A stretch of DNA of 64,000 nt, taken from the NCBI GenBank assembly GCA_003024785.1, contig PUQB01000251.1, positions 287,261 to 351,260 of the forward strand, in the 5' to 3' direction. Position 1 is the stretch's first letter; the number at the start of each line of letters is the position of its first letter. Shown here in pieces: positions 1-10,437 of the stretch. The stretch comes from Selaginella tamariscina. Its lineage: Eukaryota; Streptophyta; Lycopodiopsida; Selaginellales; Selaginellaceae. A program made the position numbers and the translations under genes. The notes below the pieces were generated by a model. That model saw only the letters and a program-made list of their open reading frames with translations. It did no database searches and was not told where the DNA came from.

Positions 1-1816
1 TGTCGTCTCCACTAGAGTCTGATTCATTCTCTCCGCCACTCCATTTTGTTGAGCTAAGTATGGGGTTGTAAACTGCTGCTGAATCCCAGATTCTTCGCAC
101 AATTTCTTAAGCACACTTGCTTGATACTCTCCACCTTTATCACTCTTAAGTACGTGGATTTTCAAATTCTGCCACACGTTTTCTGCAGCAATCTTATATA
201 GCCAAAACATTTTTACTACTTCTGATTTGTTAATCAAGAATTTCACCACTGTGTAACGAGTATAATCATTTATAAACATCACAAAATACCTCCTTCTGTT
301 CAATGACTGAACATGCATTGGTCCACACACGTCTGTGTGCACTAATTCTAAAGGTTGAGTGGTCTTACAGCAATGCCCTTATTGGGGAACGGCTGCCTAT
401 GTTGTCTTCCAAAACAACATGCCTCACAGAACTCAAGGTTGTCTCTAAGTACCTGAAAGTCTGAAAGCTAGTCCTGGTCCCGAGCTACAACTCGAATCGC
501 TGCATGTCCCAATCGTTGATGTCATCGTTGAAGAGTTGTGGAGAAGATCTTCTTCTTGGGTATCACCAATGTGGCGTCTAGCCTATAGTTCCCAGCATGT
601 CTCTGGCCATGTGCTACTATGGTTCCTTGCTTGTCAGTGTAGGTATCTTGTCCTTATCGATTTGACCTTTCCAACCGGCATTTGTTATCTTCCCAACTGA
701 GATAAGAGTTTCGCTGAGTGTGGGGACATAGTGAACCTGTTGAAGGTCGACAATCTCACCGTTCTGGAGTTGAATCTCTATTGTCCCGACTTTTGCAATG
801 CTCAATGGTCGATGATCTCCCGTGTAGACTCCTTCTCTCACTGGGATTGCCTGATATGTCTTAAAAGCGGCAAATACTGGAGTACAGTGAACATTGGCAC
901 AACTGTTCAACCAAAGGATATTTTCTTCCTCGAAAGGACTGAGGTTAGTGGTTACCATGAGGGCCATTCGCTGATTACCCTTGTTCTTCAGTTCGCTTGC
1001 TCGTGGTTTTCCTGCTGCCTTGTCCGGATAGCTCTTGGCAAAATGCCCCATCTTCTTGCAATAGTTGCACGGTCCAAGCTTTGATGGTGGAATGTCCTGC
1101 CTATTTGTGCTACTTCTACTTTTATAGTGTGAAGCACTGCTCCCACTCCTCACTATGGATTGAAGTTGGTTTTCTTTTCAAATTGGCTCGAAGTGAAGAG
1201 GACTTGAGAATGTCCCACTGTACCGCTGGTTATGTCTGCTTGAGGATTTGGATCATGGTTGATGACTGCAACTTGAATCTCCTGATAAGACATCCCTGAT
1301 GTATTCTCCAGTGTCGTCTTGAGAGTCACGTGGTCTGGCCTAGTCAAGGCCCCGAGAAGCACCGTGGTTTTGTCTATATTTGAAATGGTCTGTCCGAGAG
1401 CAGTGAGCTGAACAAGAATGGACTTCATTCTTCCGAGGAACACAGATGCTGGTTTCTGTGGGACCAAACTCGAGCTTAAAAAACTTTCCTTTCAGCGATA
1501 CCACGGATCTCTCCTTCCGTGCCTGATTACCAAAAATCGCCTTAACTCTGTCCAATTCTGGGAAGCTGACTTGCTTAGATCCAGATGATGGTGGTGATGT
1601 CTACCAAGCCCAATCCCATTAGTGACAACGTCAAACTTGCCAATCTTCTGGGTTCGTTTGAGGTTTCACCTCATTACCATCTGCAATTCGTAGACAATTG
1701 TCACGCATCATAACAAACGAGATTTCCCGCTGCCAATTCTCAAAGTCGTGCTCATCAAAGACCGGAATTGGGATTGATTTGTGGCTTGTCGTCATGTTCT
1801 CAAGTATGTCTGTCAC
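1..1816 (-). pseudogene. copia gag-protease-integrase polyprotein, frameshifted
   Basis: Gag starts near 1816 (MTDILENMTTSHKSIPIPVF..., the UBN2/DUF4219-like N-terminus). It continues in other frames to a CCHC zinc knuckle, CNYCKKMGHFAKSYPDK, near 1080-1030. The protease follows near 910 as WLNSCANVH, where functional copia proteases have a D-S/T-G core, so the catalytic Asp is Asn and the Gly is Cys. The segment below 620 gives a pre-integrase CxxC (EFCEACCFG), then LVHTDVCGPM, a DYTRY block, SDKGGEY and QQNGVAERMNQTLVE, the integrase core. At least three frame changes are needed between 1816 and 600. It would have made virus-like particles and integrated cDNA. Confidence 0.88.
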
Positions 1817-1896
1817 TGACTAACTGTTCTTGAGGATATAACGCTCCACAAACTGCACTTGCTACTTCATATGACCCTTGAACTGCTGTTGTTCTT

Positions 1897-1909
1897 GCCT
1901 CCGATACCA
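1897..1909 (-). other. Primer binding site of the copia element (initiator tRNA-Met type)
   Basis: On the minus strand the bases directly after the LTR read TGGTATCGGAGGC, one substitution from the TGGTATCAGAGC block used by most plant copia elements for tRNA-iMet priming. It fixes the inner LTR boundary. Confidence 0.85.
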
Positions 1910-2109
1910 TGTTGTAAAAAGGTGTTAAAGCACGAGCCGAGCCGAATGTCAACTAACCTATGTTTTTGTATTTCTGGATCCTATTTATATAGTTTTCTTT
2001 ATAACTATATATGGTAGTTCTCCATAAGTATATACAGCCTAAACTATATATGGTCTAAACCATATATAATTGTTCTTCCAGCTTGGACTCCATGCTGGAT
2101 ATCTCAACA
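1910..2109 (-). repeat. 5' LTR of the copia element (200 bp)
   Basis: The sequence begins TGTTG and ends CAACA on the plus strand, a perfect 5-bp terminal inverted repeat with the TG...CA ends of an LTR. It abuts the primer binding site. It is AT-rich with TATA-like tracts around 1975-2020, which would serve as promoter on the minus strand. Confidence 0.85.
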
Positions 2110-2371
2110 CATACTTCAGAGTTAGACTCTTGGTATGAAATGAGGTACAACGAAATGGGCTGAGGGACAATATAACCGGTTGGGAATGTCAGTTCGTACA
2201 ATTGGATCATAAAAAGGAACATGAAATTCATTCACAATCAAACAAGGGTTTCATCACAATTAGTTGTCATGGAGTCCTTTCAGCATCCCCTTACTGCTAC
2301 CGGTTTTAACAGCTTTGAAAAACTCCCCTTAAGTTAGAAATAGCTGGGCTGAAGACCTGGTCACAAGCTAG
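2110..2371. other. Intergenic, no gene seen
   Basis: The stretch between the copia LTR and the PPR relic shows no coding pattern, RNA gene or clear repeat by eye. Confidence 0.5.
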
Positions 2372-2830
2372 TTGTGGTCGTTTGTAACTCATGGCTACCT
2401 ACTGCAAGGCAAGCTTCAAATCCAATATAGTCTTGACACCACCACAAATGGTATATCGTATTGTGGATGCTCTTGTTTTCCATGGAAGAACGAGAGGATG
2501 TACTGGCTTGGAACGCGGGGCATCTGCCAGAAGCGAGGAAACGCTTTTAACAATGCAATATTGAAAAGTGATGTTTTCTCGTGGACTCCTCTCTAGTAGT
2601 AATCCCAAGTACAAAGAGTTCAGCTTATCTGAAGGGCTTTTTGAAAAAATCCAGGTCAGGGATTTAAGAGAAATTCTCTAGGAATCAGCATAGCGAATGT
2701 TGTGGTTTTGATTGCAGCAATCAATACGCTGATTCCTAGAGCGGTATTTCAACATATGGTCCTACGGTGGACGCATATGCTCAAAATGGGCATCTTGAGG
2801 AAGCGGTTTGCTATTTGATGTGGTGCATAT
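2372..2830 (+). pseudogene. Relic of a PPR (PLS-class) gene
   Basis: Two short stretches in different frames resemble PPR repeats. Near 2530-2595 the frame gives ...NAILKSDVFSWTPL, the end of one repeat and the start of the next (compare 'RDVFSWT' in lycophyte PPRs). Near 2768-2815 it gives VDAYAQNGHLEEAV, close to the widespread 'AYAQNGHLEEA' repeat core. Between them the frame is lost and a small hairpin sits at 2676-2741. No intact repeat array survives. Similarity is by eye only and the limits are approximate. Confidence 0.5.
2676..2741. repeat. 14-bp perfect inverted repeat (hairpin)
   Basis: CTCTAGGAATCAGC at 2676-2689 is the exact reverse complement of 2728-2741, with a 38-base loop. 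It lies inside the PPR relic and could be the footprint of a small inserted element. Confidence 0.6.
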
Positions 2831-3252
2831 GGCCAGTTTGGGCCTGGTATGCCCAGCTGGAGTCTACGTCTTGATCTTTCCAATGGTTCAAATCAGATCT
2901 GTGAAGCTCTTGAAGCTGCTGCTCCAGAGTGACTCCAGAGCAATTCTACAGGCTAGATTTGGATTCTAGAAGGCTTGAGGTTGGGTACTAGTATCTAGAA
3001 CGCTTTCCAGGAATTAGTGAATGGATTGGCGTTGAAGCAGTGTATACTTATTTTCCTTCGATCATGCTATTGAGCTTGACCTGGCATCTTTTGCTCGTTA
3101 CGTGCTCCGGTCTAGAATTTGCGCTGGCAGAGAAATTTCAAACTGTGATTTCATTGATTTCCATCGCTCTCGAGTGACATCGACTTGATATTATTTTCCT
3201 TCCCCTGTTTTGGTTAAGCAATAAAAACTAAACTCAGGATTTTGGCATTATA

Positions 3253-3259
3253 TTTTATT
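3253..3259 (-). other. Candidate polyadenylation signal of the spherulin-4-like gene
   Basis: AATAAAA on the minus strand, about 52 bases past the stop codon at 3311-3313. It is the usual plant near-upstream element type; position is the only support. Confidence 0.4.
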
Positions 3260-3310
3260 ATTGAGCTCAGGCAGCGATTATCAGTTCTGAGAGTACATTA
3301 CAATGATTTT

Positions 3311-4125
3311 TTACTTAGCACTGAGATTATTTTTGATATAGTTGACCTCTCGAGAGAAGTAGCTGGCTATGGTGTCCCACGGATTTGAATCATTGTCATT
3401 GGTGACATAAACCCACCCTACATTCTGCTGATAAGCACGAGCAATGACATCCCCATAGCTGGAACTGCTACCATCCGTGACATTGTAGAACAAGGCGTAG
3501 AAGTTATCCCTGGAATACTTGCTAGTCCACGGACTCTGAGTCCAAGAGAGGCCACCAACACCATTCTCAAATATACAAATCACATCGGCTACTCGAGATC
3601 CATTGTAGAAGAGGTATGTCTCCAAAGTTGAAGCTCCAGGATTATTAACCACTAGAGAATTCGAGCTCTTGGACTTCACATAGTTGTAGAGGCTCTGGTA
3701 GTAAGGCTGCTTCCCGTCGGTGTTGCTAACCTCGTCAAAGAAAATTCCATTGATAGTTGGATAGAAGCGATACCAGCTATCAACATCGGCTTTCACCAAG
3801 TTAGAATCTCGGTTGCTGTAAGTAGTCGACACATAGCCGATTGCTCGGCCTGTTTGGTTTTGGAAAGCTGCAATAGCACTCTGATAGCTTGACTGAGCTG
3901 CAGATCCTGGACCGCTGGCCGGGTTGGGAATTGCTACGACCCTGTTTGGTAAGATGCTTGCAGCGGAGTTGAGAGATGACCACGCTTGGGAATTTGTAGT
4001 TGGATCAAAGTAGGCTGGAACCATGATGTTCATTTGCTGACAGCTTTGGGATTTCACTAACTGGATTACAAGGCCGAGCTGCACCAGGAAAACAACAGCG
4101 CACAAGACGACATTTTCCTATTCAT
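3311..4125 (-). CDS. Secreted spherulation-specific family 4 (spherulin-4-like) protein, start region frame-broken
   Basis: The conserved frame runs from about 4105 to the TAA at 3311, about 264 residues. It begins with a hydrophobic signal peptide (CAVVFLVQLGLVIQLVKSQ), then NIMVPAYFDP, IPNPASGPGS, IGYVSTTY and NGIFFDEVS. These blocks in this order are typical of the spherulin-4 family of fungi, slime moulds, bacteria and some plants, whose biochemical role is not settled. The only good upstream ATG codons (4123-4125 and 4111-4113) are one frame off. The conserved frame itself opens on a non-ATG codon right after an in-frame stop, so one base appears lost between about 4105 and 4113, or a tiny upstream exon exists. 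Several N-x-S/T sites fit secretion. Intronless over the visible part. The family call is firm; the state of the start is not. Confidence 0.8.
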
Positions 4126-5045
4126 GATTTTGATTTATGAGAACGACAACAATGAGCCGAGAGATTGATGTCTGTTAACTTATACTCTGAAGAATTCAAA
4201 TCCCAAAAGATAACGATCATCTTAAGCTGGAACAGCTGTTCTTGGACTTTAATGCCTAAATCATCACACACTTCACCATCTGTTCAAACACCGGCTTTTC
4301 TTGTTCTGGACTACCACGCAATCAGATCTAGAGGCAATTTCTCCAATGTGAGCCTGACTATATTATATTTAAAATCTTGCCTTGCCATGAAGTGGCATGA
4401 TCAAGCGGATTAGCTCGTGTCACTGTTCCAGTAAGAAAAATATAAATAAATAAATTGTTGTGCTATGCATAACACACAATTTTCTTTAGAATTTTATACT
4501 AATTAAAATTATATTTAATAATTTTTATAGTTTTTAAATTTTATTTTGAAATTTTATTAATTTTAATTTCTTAATATATTTATCAAACAACTAATCTAGA
4601 AAGTTCTAGGGTTAGAATTATATTAATATTAAATCTGAAACGATCTAGCATACAGATTAATGCTGAAATTAGAAGCATTCTCATTCTTTGTTTTTGTTTT
4701 GTTTTTTTTATGTATTCTACTATTTTTTTTCTACTATGTTTTTCTGCAGGCTAATCTGATATTAGTATTTGTTAGCTGAATTAAAGTGAATTAAAAGCGT
4801 TTTGTCAGGGAGAATATTCTTAACATATTTTAGTATATGCTAGTATATGCTAACATATTCCTCAAATCAGATCTAGCATAAACAAATACCTAAAATTTGA
4901 GTAATAATGAAATGGCAATAGCAGATTAACCTGCTGCATGGTGTCAAAATAATAGCATTAATCTGTATGAATCAGAATCCAGCCATTGTAACTGCTTTTA
5001 ATATAATGCTAAATATATCAAAGTTTTCATTAATGTTGAACAATA
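4126..5045. other. AT-rich intergenic DNA, no gene seen
   Basis: From about 4440 the stretch is strongly AT-rich with T/A runs. No coding pattern, tRNA or clear repeat was seen. It is the left flank of the insertion site of the large transposon. Confidence 0.55.
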
Positions 5046-5054
5046 GTTTTACTG
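5046..5054. repeat. Left target-site duplication of the 14.5-kb transposon
   Basis: GTTTTACTG here recurs exactly at 19560-19568. Directly inside each copy the element ends begin GAG on both strands. A 9-bp duplication is the usual length for Mutator-like elements. Confidence 0.8.
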
Positions 5055-5155
5055 GAGTCCCGACAAAAAGAGGGCTTCCGGGCTTGGACCCGGAATATTC
5101 TAAAGAATCTACCAGAATATTCTTAGAATATTCCTAAATATTCTTAGAATTTAGG
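5055..5155. repeat. Left terminal repeat region with GAA/TTC clusters
   Basis: The end begins GAGTCCCGACAAAAAGAGGG, then a GGGCTT pair and several AGAATATTC(T/C) units at 5092-5150. The reversed right end has the same order: GAG start, CAAAAA, GGGCTT twice, then AGAATATTC units. The inverted repeat is degenerate beyond short blocks. GAATATTC units are alternating GAA/TTC, as in heat-shock elements. Confidence 0.7.
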
Positions 5156-5262
5156 ATTTTGGCTCAGTCGACAATTAACAACAAAAAATTTAAATCATAG
5201 CCATGTTTATACTGTATTATTAAAGTTTTATTTCAACACCAAAGAGTACAATTCAACACTTG

Positions 5263-8200
5263 TCACTTCTTCTTACGATTGAGCAATGTTGCAATTCGTG
5301 AACCACCAGTCCTACTTGACGTCGCTATTGCTTGGGTTGGGATTTCCTCTGGCTGGATGTTCTCTTTAATCCTGTTCATAGGAATTCTCCTGAGCTCAGG
5401 GTTCTTCTCAGTCCCAATAATGTTTCTCCCCAGCTCGATAGCTGCAAGCATTGAGGACCCCGTACCACTGCCTATATCCCAGATAAGATCACCTGGCCGG
5501 GTGAGTCGTTCTATCACGAGCTGCATCAATCGAGTGCTCTTCGATTGGTAGTCCATCCTGCATGTGAAGATAATGGTAAATACTTAATTTATTGAAATGA
5601 AATGCCTACCATGCTTCTTGGAACCGCTCAGGATTATCAACAAGAATTGTTGATGACAAACGCAGCGGATTATCGCGCAATCCTCTAGATGCATCTTGGA
5701 AGACAAGAAGGAGCAGGATGCTCTCCTGTTAAAACATCAAAAATCATTAATGAACTTCATGAATAAAGAAAAAAGTACCTTCATCTTGTTGCGGTAGCCC
5801 CAACCACACCCTCTGTAGATGTAGTACGTTGCAGCAAGTTGAAGGTCCACCACACTTGCAGCTCGGACAACTTGATCCCAGGTGTTTGCTGCAGCAAACA
5901 CAACCAACCAACCATTTGCAGCCATATGCATACCTGCAAACTGGAGTGCTTCATCGAACTTCACTGGATCAAGGTAGAGGTATGGCGTATCACTCGTTGT
6001 ATTTCCTGGCAAGGTCCCATTTGGAAGGTCGAAGATCACCAAGTTGAAACCATATTCTCCCGCAATATGCTGGTAGCGAGTCTGGCTGTCAGCTGTATGG
6101 TACTTGGCCACCTGTGTCTGAACTTTTCTATAAGGAACCAGTCTAGCGTCAGGAACCTCCTCTTCCTTCTCATCCGTGAGCACGGCCTATTGCATCTCCT
6201 CGATGTCATCAATCGCCAAGAAATTATCACCTCGAGTTGTAGCAAGTGAAGGGACGAATGTGACCAAGTCATCCTTGATGTCCATGGTTCCCTGCGATGG
6301 TAGCACTTCAGATAAATTGAATAAGGCAGTTGGATCGCGAGTAGTGGAGGTGCCAGCTACTGTATCTGAGGTCTTCTTTGACTGCTGCACAGGCTGACGC
6401 CGCTTTGCCTTGGCCTTTGTCTTCTTAATGAAGTCGACCTCTGCCGGATCCCATGAGATGCATGGGAGATCTTTTGAGTGTTCATTGTAGAGATCCTTCT
6501 CCCATGTTGGTGGTTGCCCAGGTGGATAATCAAGCCAGAACGGTACGTTTACACGTTCGAACTCTGTCAGGCCAGATCTTGTCTTCGACCACATGTGTGG
6601 TTCTTCCATGTAATCTGACCAGAATACCATAGTCTGTGTGTGAGGCACCTTTCTCGCTGCGACATACCTGTAATGAACATATAGTAGTGTCAGAATGTAA
6701 CAATGTCAAGAAGATCATCCTTACCTCCAAATCATCCTTCTTGCTGTCTCTTCGTGTTCGAGGAACTCTTTCGGCTCTATGGAGTAAGTGAACTTCACAC
6801 ACTCATGGAATGGCTGGAACATCACGTTCTTGCATTTTACCCGCACTTCATCGTACCAAGTCGTGAAATCTGTAACCGGCTTGCTCCACTCGCCATCCTC
6901 TGAGTCCCGTGAGAATCTGTACTGCCTCCTCTCTGATCGCTCGCCAATACAAATCGATAGTAAACCACCTTATCCACTCCTTATCCTGAACACCGGTAAT
7001 CCAAGTGTCTCTTGCTCTCTCTTTAGATTGAGACGTACCAGTTTAATGAAGTACATGATTCTCGTCTCGTTTGGAATTCTCGCCCTTGAAAGCGCGTACA
7101 GCTTTTCCAACCCCATCCATCTGCATTGTTTCCATGTGATTTGGGTCACCTTGTCGAACCACTCTTCACCCAATGCAAGATCGATGATGGCTAAGATCTT
7201 CATCATGCGCTTGTCATGCTTATGTAGACCTGTTGTTGCTCCTGGTATTTGTTGCCTTTGGATGCCCTTGCAGCCTTCTCAAGATCATCCTCAATCTCAC
7301 TCTGTAATTCACAGACGTAATCAACTAAGTAATATAAGTGTGAGACGTGGTACCTCAAAAAAATCTTTGCACAGATCAAATTCGGAAGTGGATGCCAAGC
7401 TTGTTGTCCAGTTGCGCTTTCCTTCCACTTTCTTATGTCATCTCGTTCCTTGTCACTGAGCTTGGCCAAGATCTTCGTTGTGCCCTCCTCACTGGTGCAA
7501 CATGTCTTCACAGATAGCAGAAGATGTGGCAGTGTGGTTTGCACTGCCGTTGCGGAGGAACTGCATATTTGAAAATCTCAAAGTTAGTTAATCCTATGAT
7601 CTAGAGGTCACTATGTTTACCTATTAATTTGCTGAAACATTATCACAAGCTGAAGATTATCCATGACCCCAGCACGGATGAAGCCTGAACGCACTCTCAC
7701 TGCCCACTGATTCTTATCTTCCGTGTCTTCTATGTACAGCTTCTGAAGCACCTTTAGCCTGTGATTACCATCCCAACAGATGAACTTCTTCATCGAAAGC
7801 ATTGGTGCCCATTGCCGAAACATGTCAGACTGAAGCTCCTCCTCAAAAGCCAAATGCTGAGCATACATCGCTTCATCGCTTCTCAATGCTACCAGATTTG
7901 CATCTGTCATGGGGTCCCCAACTTGAAGGATGAACTGAGTGGTGTTGCGCAAATAACCAACTGCCTTCTTGAAACTCCTAGTCAAAGATTCCAGATCCGC
8001 TGGATTGACTCTCCGCACCTGCTCATTTCCCAGAATTCGGCAAATAGGGACATCCGGTGCCTCTCCATATTCTCGGATTGTGATCTTCGCGAGAAGACGC
8101 ACTGCACTCTCTGAATGCATGTTGGCTGCAATGTTGTAAACTTCCTCATTATCTGGCACTTCTGCTTTACCTTCTTCTTCTTCTTAGCAGCCTCTGAATC

Positions 8201-8540
8201 TCCAGCAGCTTTGCGTCGTCTCTTCTTGTTCTTGGGTTCATCCCTCTTCGTCACTCGACAAAGTCACTGCGCATGAGGCTTGTGTGCCTTCTGTCTGCTC
8301 ATGTGTCTCCTATGGTAAGACATCATCCTCAACTTCTTCAACAAAGTCTGATTGTTCTTGTTGGGGTTGAACTACATCCTCTTGCTCTCCTGACCAGTCC
8401 TGCTGGCTTGCCTGTTCAACTGGTATCACTTGAAGGTCCTTGTTCCTGAACCACAGCCAGCTTCCTACTTCCTCTCCCACGACCCGATGCCCTCTCTGAA
8501 TTGCAGCTCTAGCTTCTGCTTCTCTCTCAGTAGGCTCCTT
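5263..8540 (-). pseudogene. Transposon gene A: ParB-like domain plus beta-class DNA N4/N6 methyltransferase, frame-broken
   Basis: Likely start is the ATG at 8540 (MKEPTERE...), followed by an acidic and then Lys/Arg-rich leader. The segment 8159-7621 holds a ParB/Srx-like core: EQVRRVNPADLESLTRSFK and the WDGNHRLKVLQKL box. Exons near 6183-5779, 5725-5610 and 5557-5263 give a methyltransferase with motif IV as FDLPNG, then motif I as WDIGSGTGS after a PGD lead-in and an ending GRNIIGTEKNPE. Motif IV before motif I marks the beta class, which methylates amino groups of adenine or cytosine in DNA. Clear introns are 7561-7620, 6668-6724, 5726-5778 and 5558-5609. In-frame TAGs at 8310-8312 and 6187-6189 and several frame shifts (about 8255, 8170, 7250, 7030, 6880) break it. 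DLPNG instead of the usual (D/N/S)PPY is a variant active site. It diverges from gene B. Confidence 0.72.
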
Positions 8541-8909
8541 CATCTTCTTTTTTGTAAACGTTGTGAAGAGCGCATCTACAAAAGCAATAAGGTTTAACAA
8601 AAAACTGTAATAAATGTTCAAAGATGTTTATGGGAAAGGAAAAGGTCAGCCCAAAGTTAAAAGTGTTACAATATTATACTTTAAAACTTCTGACGAGAAA
8701 TAATCATGGTTTTGTCATAACTTTACCACCATTTTCTGCAAAAGTGTGACTTAGGGTTTCAGTTACTAGGGATTGATGTTAATTAGAGTTAAACCATGCC
8801 TTATGGCCATAATGCAGCATCATGTAGCATTCTCATACATGTGCATGTTTATGGTCATGCATGTACATTTGTATGCTTTTGTTCTAGATCTAGGGTTTCA
8901 TTCTAGGGT
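8541..8909. promoter_or_regulatory. Divergent promoter region between transposon genes A and B
   Basis: The 369-bp gap separates the minus-strand start of gene A from the plus-strand start of gene B. On the minus strand a splice acceptor (TTTTGTAG) ends near 8579, so gene A may have a 5' untranslated exon with an intron here. Positions 8633-8772 are repeated in inverted orientation at 15122-15258, in the other divergent promoter of the element. Confidence 0.65.
8633..8772. repeat. Shared promoter module, copy 1
   Basis: About 137 bp match the reverse complement of 15122-15258 with few differences, including GGTCAGCCCAAAGTTAAAAG and GTCATAACTTTACCACCATT. Both copies lie in divergent intergenic regions of the same transposon. 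Confidence 0.85.
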
Positions 8910-10437
8910 ATGATGAATGGAATGTATCGCTTGGAGTCGGCAATCCTTGAAAGAACTCGCTTCAATAGGTTAGAGGATTTGATTCAATGGCTTGATATGC
9001 AGATGGCTCGTGGCTGCTCAATGAAGGATTTGGCACAGGTGCTAGGCTACAATCCTAAGTATTTATCTTTTGCTCTCCGGAAGTTGGGCTGGAAGGGTCA
9101 ATTCTCACAACTAACCATGCAACAAATTCGGTCAACAATCCAAGAAGCTATTCCACTAGATCGATTTGGAAGCAACTGGGGTGTGAAGGTTGTAAAGGGG
9201 TATCTTGCATCTCAGGGTTGTCGCGTTTCAGAGTTAAGAATTTTTATATATATATTTTTTTGGTGATTTTCATAGATGTTTTTCCAGGAAAAGAGTGGGG
9301 CGTGCATTACAGTCCATAGATCCTTCTAAAACTGAACGCAGGAAAACAAGAGTCATTGTACGAAGGACTTATGACATTATGGAGCCAATGCTATTGTGGC
9401 ATATGGATTGTAAGTTGTCTTAGTTTGTTAAGTTATTGATATGTTTTTTTTTGTAGCTTATGATAAGTTGGAGGGCTACGGGATGCGAGTCCATGGATTT
9501 ATTGATGGTGGTACTCATTACCTTCTTTGTTGTGTGGTGTCTCGGAACAAACGTGCTGCAACTATATACAATGTCTATGCTGAAGCAATTCGACAATTTG
9601 GACGGCCGAAGAGAATCCGCTCTGATTTTGCATGTGAGCACTCTCTCGTTGAGCTAGATATGCAACTCACATTTCCGGGTCATCAACAATGCTTCCTAAG
9701 AGGTAAATCAACTCGAAACCAGGTAAGTCATTTGTTTTAAACATTTTTGGAAACTTGTTTTATTTTTTTTTCCACTATAGAGAATAGAACGGTTTTGGCG
9801 GGGTTTATTTGAGAAGGTTTTCTGGTACTACAAGTACCTAGTCAACCTCATGGAGGACGTTGGACTGTTGGATATTTCAAATCCTTGGCACAAGGAGTCA
9901 TTATGCCTTTCTTGGATGCCTGAGATCCAAAGTGCTGTTGACGAGTATATCAGTGCATGGAACTATCACATAGTGCGGGCTACACATGATCGTAAGTCTC
10001 ATGTTCCTGTGAAAGAATTCCAGCCCGAGGAGCGGAGAACAAAGTAAGCATATTTTTTTTTTCTATAAATGTTTAACACTTCCTCATTACAGTGTCATTC
10101 CTCCTTTAACGTCTAAGGAGATTATGGTCATTGAGGATGAACAGAATGATAATGAACCAGGTGCTTTCTTGCCAAACGTAAGCTCATTTTCAGTGTCATT
10201 TGATGTAACTAATCACTATCCTAACAGGAGTTCCGTATTGTTCGAGATGCTGCATATAAAGCTAACAAAACAGGTTTGAAGGAGGACGTGTTGTTTTTGT
10301 TACATCTTGATCTGACTTTGGAGTGTGCATCTGCATTCCAACAGAACTTACCATTGCAAGATCATGTCGCTCAAGTACTTGAAGGTGGAGATGATCACCG
10401 GAAAAATGTTGTCAACATGATAGTGCCGTTCTTATGA
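8910..10437 (+). CDS. Transposon gene B: integrase-type DDE recombinase, six exons, intact
   Basis: Exons 8910-9232, 9288-9409, 9457-9722, 9781-10043, 10093-10177 and 10228-10437 sum to 1269 bases with GT-AG introns and one open frame of 422 codons. Residues about 35-65 (MKDLAQVLGYNPKYLSFALR) look like a helix-turn-helix. The RNase-H-like core follows: WHMDSYDKLEGYGMRVHGFI with Asp148, IRSDFACEH with Asp205, and RIERFWRGLFEKV with Glu240. This gives a D-D-E triad with 34 residues between the last two. It matches the integrase-core proteins of unplaced mobile elements in fungi and animals (typical motifs WHIDGYHKL...HG.IDG and RIERLW). Its role is probably DNA strand transfer, but its place beside a MULE transposase is unexplained. 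Convergent with gene C. Confidence 0.85.

Larger units (their letters stand above)
1..2109 (-). mobile_element. Ty1/copia LTR retrotransposon, 5' part, continues beyond the window start
   Basis: Read on the minus strand the order is LTR (2109-1910), primer binding site, gag, protease, GAG-pre-integrase and integrase core, which is Ty1/copia order. Reverse transcriptase, RNase H and the 3' LTR lie outside the window, so no target-site duplication can be checked. The coding region needs several frame changes and the protease active site is altered, so this copy is dead by itself. Confidence 0.9.

Noticed and set aside
5279..8114. Plus-strand open frames of 90-223 codons opposite gene A
   Set aside because: They are antisense shadows of the methyltransferase/ParB exons without recognisable motifs; splice signals and domain motifs all lie on the minus strand.
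9233..9287. Frame break in gene B after residue 107
   Set aside because: It is explained by a 55-base GT-AG intron; the joined exons keep one open frame to the stop at 10437.
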